A model generated the notes under the pieces. It made no database searches and was not told the DNA's origin. It was given only the letters and a program-made list of their open reading frames with translations. The position numbers were made by a program, and so were the translations under genes. A stretch of DNA of 9,328 nt from Bacteroidota bacterium. GTDB lineage: Bacteria > Spirochaetota > Spirochaetia > JABMQR01. The stretch lies in NCBI GenBank assembly GCA_013202335.1, contig JABMQR010000144.1, positions 1-9,328 on the forward strand. The letters run 5' to 3'. This document shows positions 7,710-9,328 of the stretch, piece after piece. Positions within the stretch are counted from its first letter, which is position 1, and every line of letters starts with the position of its first letter.

Positions 7710-7738
7710 CATAACTTAAAAAATTTCTGACCATAACT
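7710..7738. repeat. CATAACT direct repeat, 22-bp period
   Basis: CATAACT occurs at 7710-7716 and again at 7732-7738. The 22-bp start-to-start distance is about two helical turns, so both copies would face the same side of the DNA. The second copy overlaps the centre of the palindrome at 7727-7744. A seven-base repeat in AT-rich DNA could be chance. Confidence 0.3.
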
Positions 7739-7744
7739 GGTCAG
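7727..7744. promoter_or_regulatory. Palindromic candidate operator between divergent genes
   Basis: CTGACCA-TAAC-TGGTCAG is a perfect 7-4-7 inverted repeat in otherwise AT-rich DNA. It is centred about 29 bases upstream of the -35 box of the rightward gene and about 100 bases upstream of the glycosidase promoter. The size and symmetry suit a dimeric helix-turn-helix regulator. No regulator gene is present in the window, so the binding protein is unknown. Confidence 0.5.
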
Positions 7745-7764
7745 TACATAAAAATATTTCTATA

Positions 7765-7792
7765 TTGTAGAGAGTGATGATGTTATTATAAT
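7765..7792 (+). promoter_or_regulatory. Promoter of the ten-helix membrane protein gene
   Basis: TTGTAG (7765-7770), a 16-base spacer and a consensus TATAAT (7787-7792). The -10 box ends only 16 bases before the ATG, predicting a leader of about 10 bases with the GAGG ribosome binding site (7798-7801) at or near the 5' end. A three-codon ATG-AGG-AAA-TAG frame (7796-7807) overlaps that site and stops one base before the real start; it is probably incidental. Confidence 0.55.
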
Positions 7793-7808
7793 AGTATGAG
7801 GAAATAGT

Positions 7809-8807
7809 ATGCGTGAAAGAAAACAAATTGATGCAAACCAATTATTCCGGGTGTCAATACTAACGTTTGCCTTGGTTACAGTACTTACTGCCGTAATGGC
7901 ACCTTCTTTAGTTAAGAAATATTATCCCTTACCTCCTGATCCGGGAGCAGCCTGGTATGGCTGGCAGCTGGCCGCAGGCTCTACGGCAGCCCGGATTAGT
8001 TATTGGTTAGGATTTGCCCTTCATTTTTCTACGGTACTCTATATAGGTTACCGGGGGAAAGGCGTTAAACCAGCTAAACGCGGTGGTATTACAAAATATA
8101 ATCTGCTCATGTTTATAGTAAATCTATTTTTTGTATTACTGCATATGGTCCAGACATATTTCTGGTATGACGGACTTGCAAAAGATGTTCCTGTCTGGTC
8201 AAGCCAGGGGTCAGTAATTGTCATGCTTATACTTATTCTCTATTTAATGGTTCCGAAGCGGGGGCTTTTCTGGGGTAAGAGCTTTAAACCACCGCAAAGA
8301 ATGCTGAAATTCATAAGAACATGGCATGGGCCCTATATTGCCTTGGCCTTAATTTATACATTCTGGTTTCACCCAATGGATGGTAATTGGGGATTGCTTA
8401 GTGGTTTTGTCTATATGTTTCTGCTTTTTATCCAATTAATTCTGTTTAATACGAAAATACATTTCAATAGGGCATGGATTGTACTGCTTGAGTTTGGTGT
8501 TGCAATTCATGGAACATTAATAACGGTTTATAAAGATATGGAAATCTGGCCGATGTTTATGTTCGGCTTTTTGGCAATGTTTTTTCTTACACAACTTTTT
8601 ACATGGAAAATTCCAACTGTTTGGAAATGGCTTTCTTTGGGAGCTTTTATAGTATCAATTCTGCTTGTATATGGTTTTATCCGGGGTTTTGAACATATCT
8701 ATGAGGTTCTTTTTATACCGACAGCTTTATACGGAGGTGCTGCAGCCCTGTTGGGTATAGGATATCTCTGGGAAAAAATCACATCAACCAGAACCGGAGC
8801 AAGTTGA
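7809..8807 (+). CDS. Ten-helix integral membrane protein of unknown function
   Basis: A 332-residue polytopic membrane protein that I do not recognise. Hydrophobic segments lie at about 13-35, 62-82, 97-118, 135-149, 171-190, 194-214, 222-241, 246-265, 274-292 and 300-321. There is no large soluble domain. Histidines at or near helix ends stand out: His72, His112, then His173 and His188 bracketing one helix (TWHGPY...FWFHPMD), and His218 and His234 around another (KIHFN...AIHGTL). This pattern resembles membrane haem proteins of the ferric-reductase type, but spacings are 14 and 15 rather than the usual 13, and no flavin or NAD domain follows. The ATG is preceded by GAGG with seven-base spacing. 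It is transcribed divergently from the glycosidase and converges with the lipoprotein gene, stops one base apart. The gene is certain; haem binding is speculation. Confidence 0.9.
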   Translation: MRERKQIDANQLFRVSILTFALVTVLTAVMAPSLVKKYYPLPPDPGAAWYGWQLAAGSTAARISYWLGFALHFSTVLYIGYRGKGVKPAKRGGITKYNLLMFIVNLFFVLLHMVQTYFWYDGLAKDVPVWSSQGSVIVMLILILYLMVPKRGLFWGKSFKPPQRMLKFIRTWHGPYIALALIYTFWFHPMDGNWGLLSGFVYMFLLFIQLILFNTKIHFNRAWIVLLEFGVAIHGTLITVYKDMEIWPMFMFGFLAMFFLTQLFTWKIPTVWKWLSLGAFIVSILLVYGFIRGFEHIYEVLFIPTALYGGAAALLGIGYLWEKITSTRTGAS

Positions 8808-8808
8808 G

Positions 8809-9111
8809 TTATTCATTGTCTCTATGCTTCCAGGGTCTCTTCTTTCTCACAAGGCTGAGTCCCCCGAATCCGCCAAGTATCGCAATATAGAAACCAAAAC
8901 CATACCAGAAACCGGTATTGTTGTACTCGAAGATAGTAATATTTTTGTTGAATATGCTGGCAATGAGAGAAACCGGTGCAATCCATCCATGCCAGATTCC
9001 CAGGAAAAAACCAGCCTGACTCTCCTGCTGATCCATAGAAATATCGGGAAGGCATCCCGTGAGAAATATTACTAATAGCACAATCAGAATCAGTAAAAAA
9101 AGTTTTTTCAT
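8809..9111 (-). CDS. Small membrane-anchored lipoprotein, function unknown
   Basis: A 100-residue protein with a typical lipoprotein signal: MKK, a hydrophobic core, then the lipobox LTGC with Cys20 as the lipidation site. After a short polar stretch (DISMDQQESQ) come two further hydrophobic segments (about 33-53 and 68-90) and a basic tail RKKRPWKHRDNE, which should be cytoplasmic. The pattern AGFFLGIWHGWIAPVSLI, then NNTGFWYGFGFYIA and a GGFGGLSL end, resembles a widespread family of small uncharacterised bacterial lipoproteins, from memory. The start is ATG with GGAG six bases upstream (9118-9121). It converges on the plus-strand membrane gene with one base between stop codons, so no separate terminator fits between them. 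The two overlapping open frames on either strand of this region lack these features and are shadows. Confidence 0.85.
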   Translation of the reverse strand: MKKLFLLILIVLLVIFLTGCLPDISMDQQESQAGFFLGIWHGWIAPVSLIASIFNKNITIFEYNNTGFWYGFGFYIAILGGFGGLSLVRKKRPWKHRDNE

Positions 9112-9157
9112 CTATGACTCCATGGTATAAAATATCAACATCTTACTTTTAAAAGAA

Positions 9158-9190
9158 TGCAGTGTATTCTTCAGTATGCATTGTATTTTT
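9158..9190. repeat. Imperfect 14-bp direct repeat upstream of the lipoprotein gene
   Basis: TGCAGTGTATTCTT (9158-9171) and TGCATTGTATTTTT (9177-9190) match at 12 of 14 positions and start 19 bases apart. The first copy also lies in a small inverted repeat, AAGAAT...ATTCTT (9153-9171). It may be a regulatory site for the leftward lipoprotein gene or chance in AT-rich DNA. Confidence 0.3.
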
Positions 9191-9238
9191 TAATTGGTAA
9201 AGTATTTATTCTCAAACGAGCGAGAGAAGGGGAGCAGC

Positions 9239-9277
9239 ATGATGATCCATTTCCGAAAAGACATTCTTTGGTTGTAA
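9239..9277 (+). other. 12-codon open frame with good ribosome binding site
   Basis: ATG at 9239 encodes MMIHFRKDILWL and stops at TAA (9275-9277). AAGGGGAG (9227-9234) immediately upstream is one of the best Shine-Dalgarno matches in the window, which is the only reason to list it. A strong hairpin starts 10 bases after the stop, giving a leader-peptide-like arrangement. There is no run of a single amino acid and the downstream gene, if any, lies outside the window. It may be a leader peptide, a gene remnant or chance. Confidence 0.2.
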
Positions 9278-9287
9278 TTTTAAGCAT

Positions 9288-9311
9288 GGAGTTTTGCGTA
9301 GGCGAAACTCC
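9288..9311. repeat. Strong 10-bp stem-loop near the right edge
   Basis: GGAGTTTTGC (9288-9297) pairs with GCGAAACTCC (9302-9311) around a four-base GTAG loop, with one G-T wobble. It is G+C-richer than its surroundings. No T-tract follows in either direction within the window, so it is unlikely to be a simple terminator. It resembles the short palindromic units scattered between genes in many bacteria, but only one copy is present here. Confidence 0.55.
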
Positions 9312-9328
9312 CAAGCTGAACGGTATTA

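Noticed and set aside
8822..9075. Alternative frames of 77 (minus) and 83 (plus) codons over the lipoprotein gene
   Set aside because: The lipoprotein frame has a lipobox, a good Shine-Dalgarno site and membrane segments; the alternatives have none.
9286..9328. ATG at 9286 opening a frame that runs off the right edge
   Set aside because: No ribosome binding site, and the first codons coincide with the 9288-9311 stem-loop, so coding is unlikely though not excluded.
1..9328. tRNA, rRNA, CRISPR, insertion sequence or phage features
   Set aside because: No cloverleaf, spaced repeat array, transposase motif or phage-like gene was seen; direct repeats present are short and isolated.

Overview
The window looks like ordinary chromosomal DNA from a moderately AT-rich bacterium. 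It carries five credible protein genes. From left to right these are a membrane pyrophosphatase (hppA, minus), prolyl-tRNA synthetase (proS, minus), a large family GH38 alpha-mannosidase-like glycosidase (minus), an unrecognised ten-helix membrane protein (plus) and a 100-residue membrane lipoprotein (minus). No rRNA, tRNA, CRISPR array, transposase or phage gene was seen. The pyrophosphatase has the K+-dependent, Na+-pumping signature typical of anaerobic or halophilic bacteria. The overall gene style would fit a free-living spirochaete, but that is an impression and not a demonstrated assignment.

Layout: 33-4219 plus 4336-7587 forms a co-directional minus-strand block read as glycosidase -> proS -> hppA. 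Each gene appears to have its own signals. The glycosidase has a strong promoter (TTGATT-17-TATACT with an extended -10). The proS gap holds a weak candidate promoter. hppA is separated from proS by 314 bp that contain an AT-rich terminator-like hairpin at the proS stop, a less AT-rich patch with a 33-codon open frame, a second terminator-like hairpin, a perfect 15-bp inverted repeat with a palindromic loop, and a candidate promoter. The 221 bp between the glycosidase and the membrane-protein gene is a divergent control region with a perfect 7-4-7 palindrome. The membrane-protein and lipoprotein genes converge with one base between their stop codons. The last ~215 bp hold no clear gene, only a short open frame with a good ribosome binding site and a strong hairpin.

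Functional picture: the genes do not form an obvious pathway. The pyrophosphatase recycles pyrophosphate, including that released by aminoacyl-tRNA synthetases such as ProS, into an ion gradient. The glycosidase would trim mannosides in the cytoplasm. The two right-hand membrane genes are of unknown role. Two start sites deserve attention: proS probably starts at 4219 and not at the upstream ATG at 4294, and the glycosidase uses a TTG start. I found no convincing undescribed multi-gene system. The most interesting material is the hppA leader region, the histidine pattern of the unknown membrane protein, and the right-edge short ORF plus hairpin.
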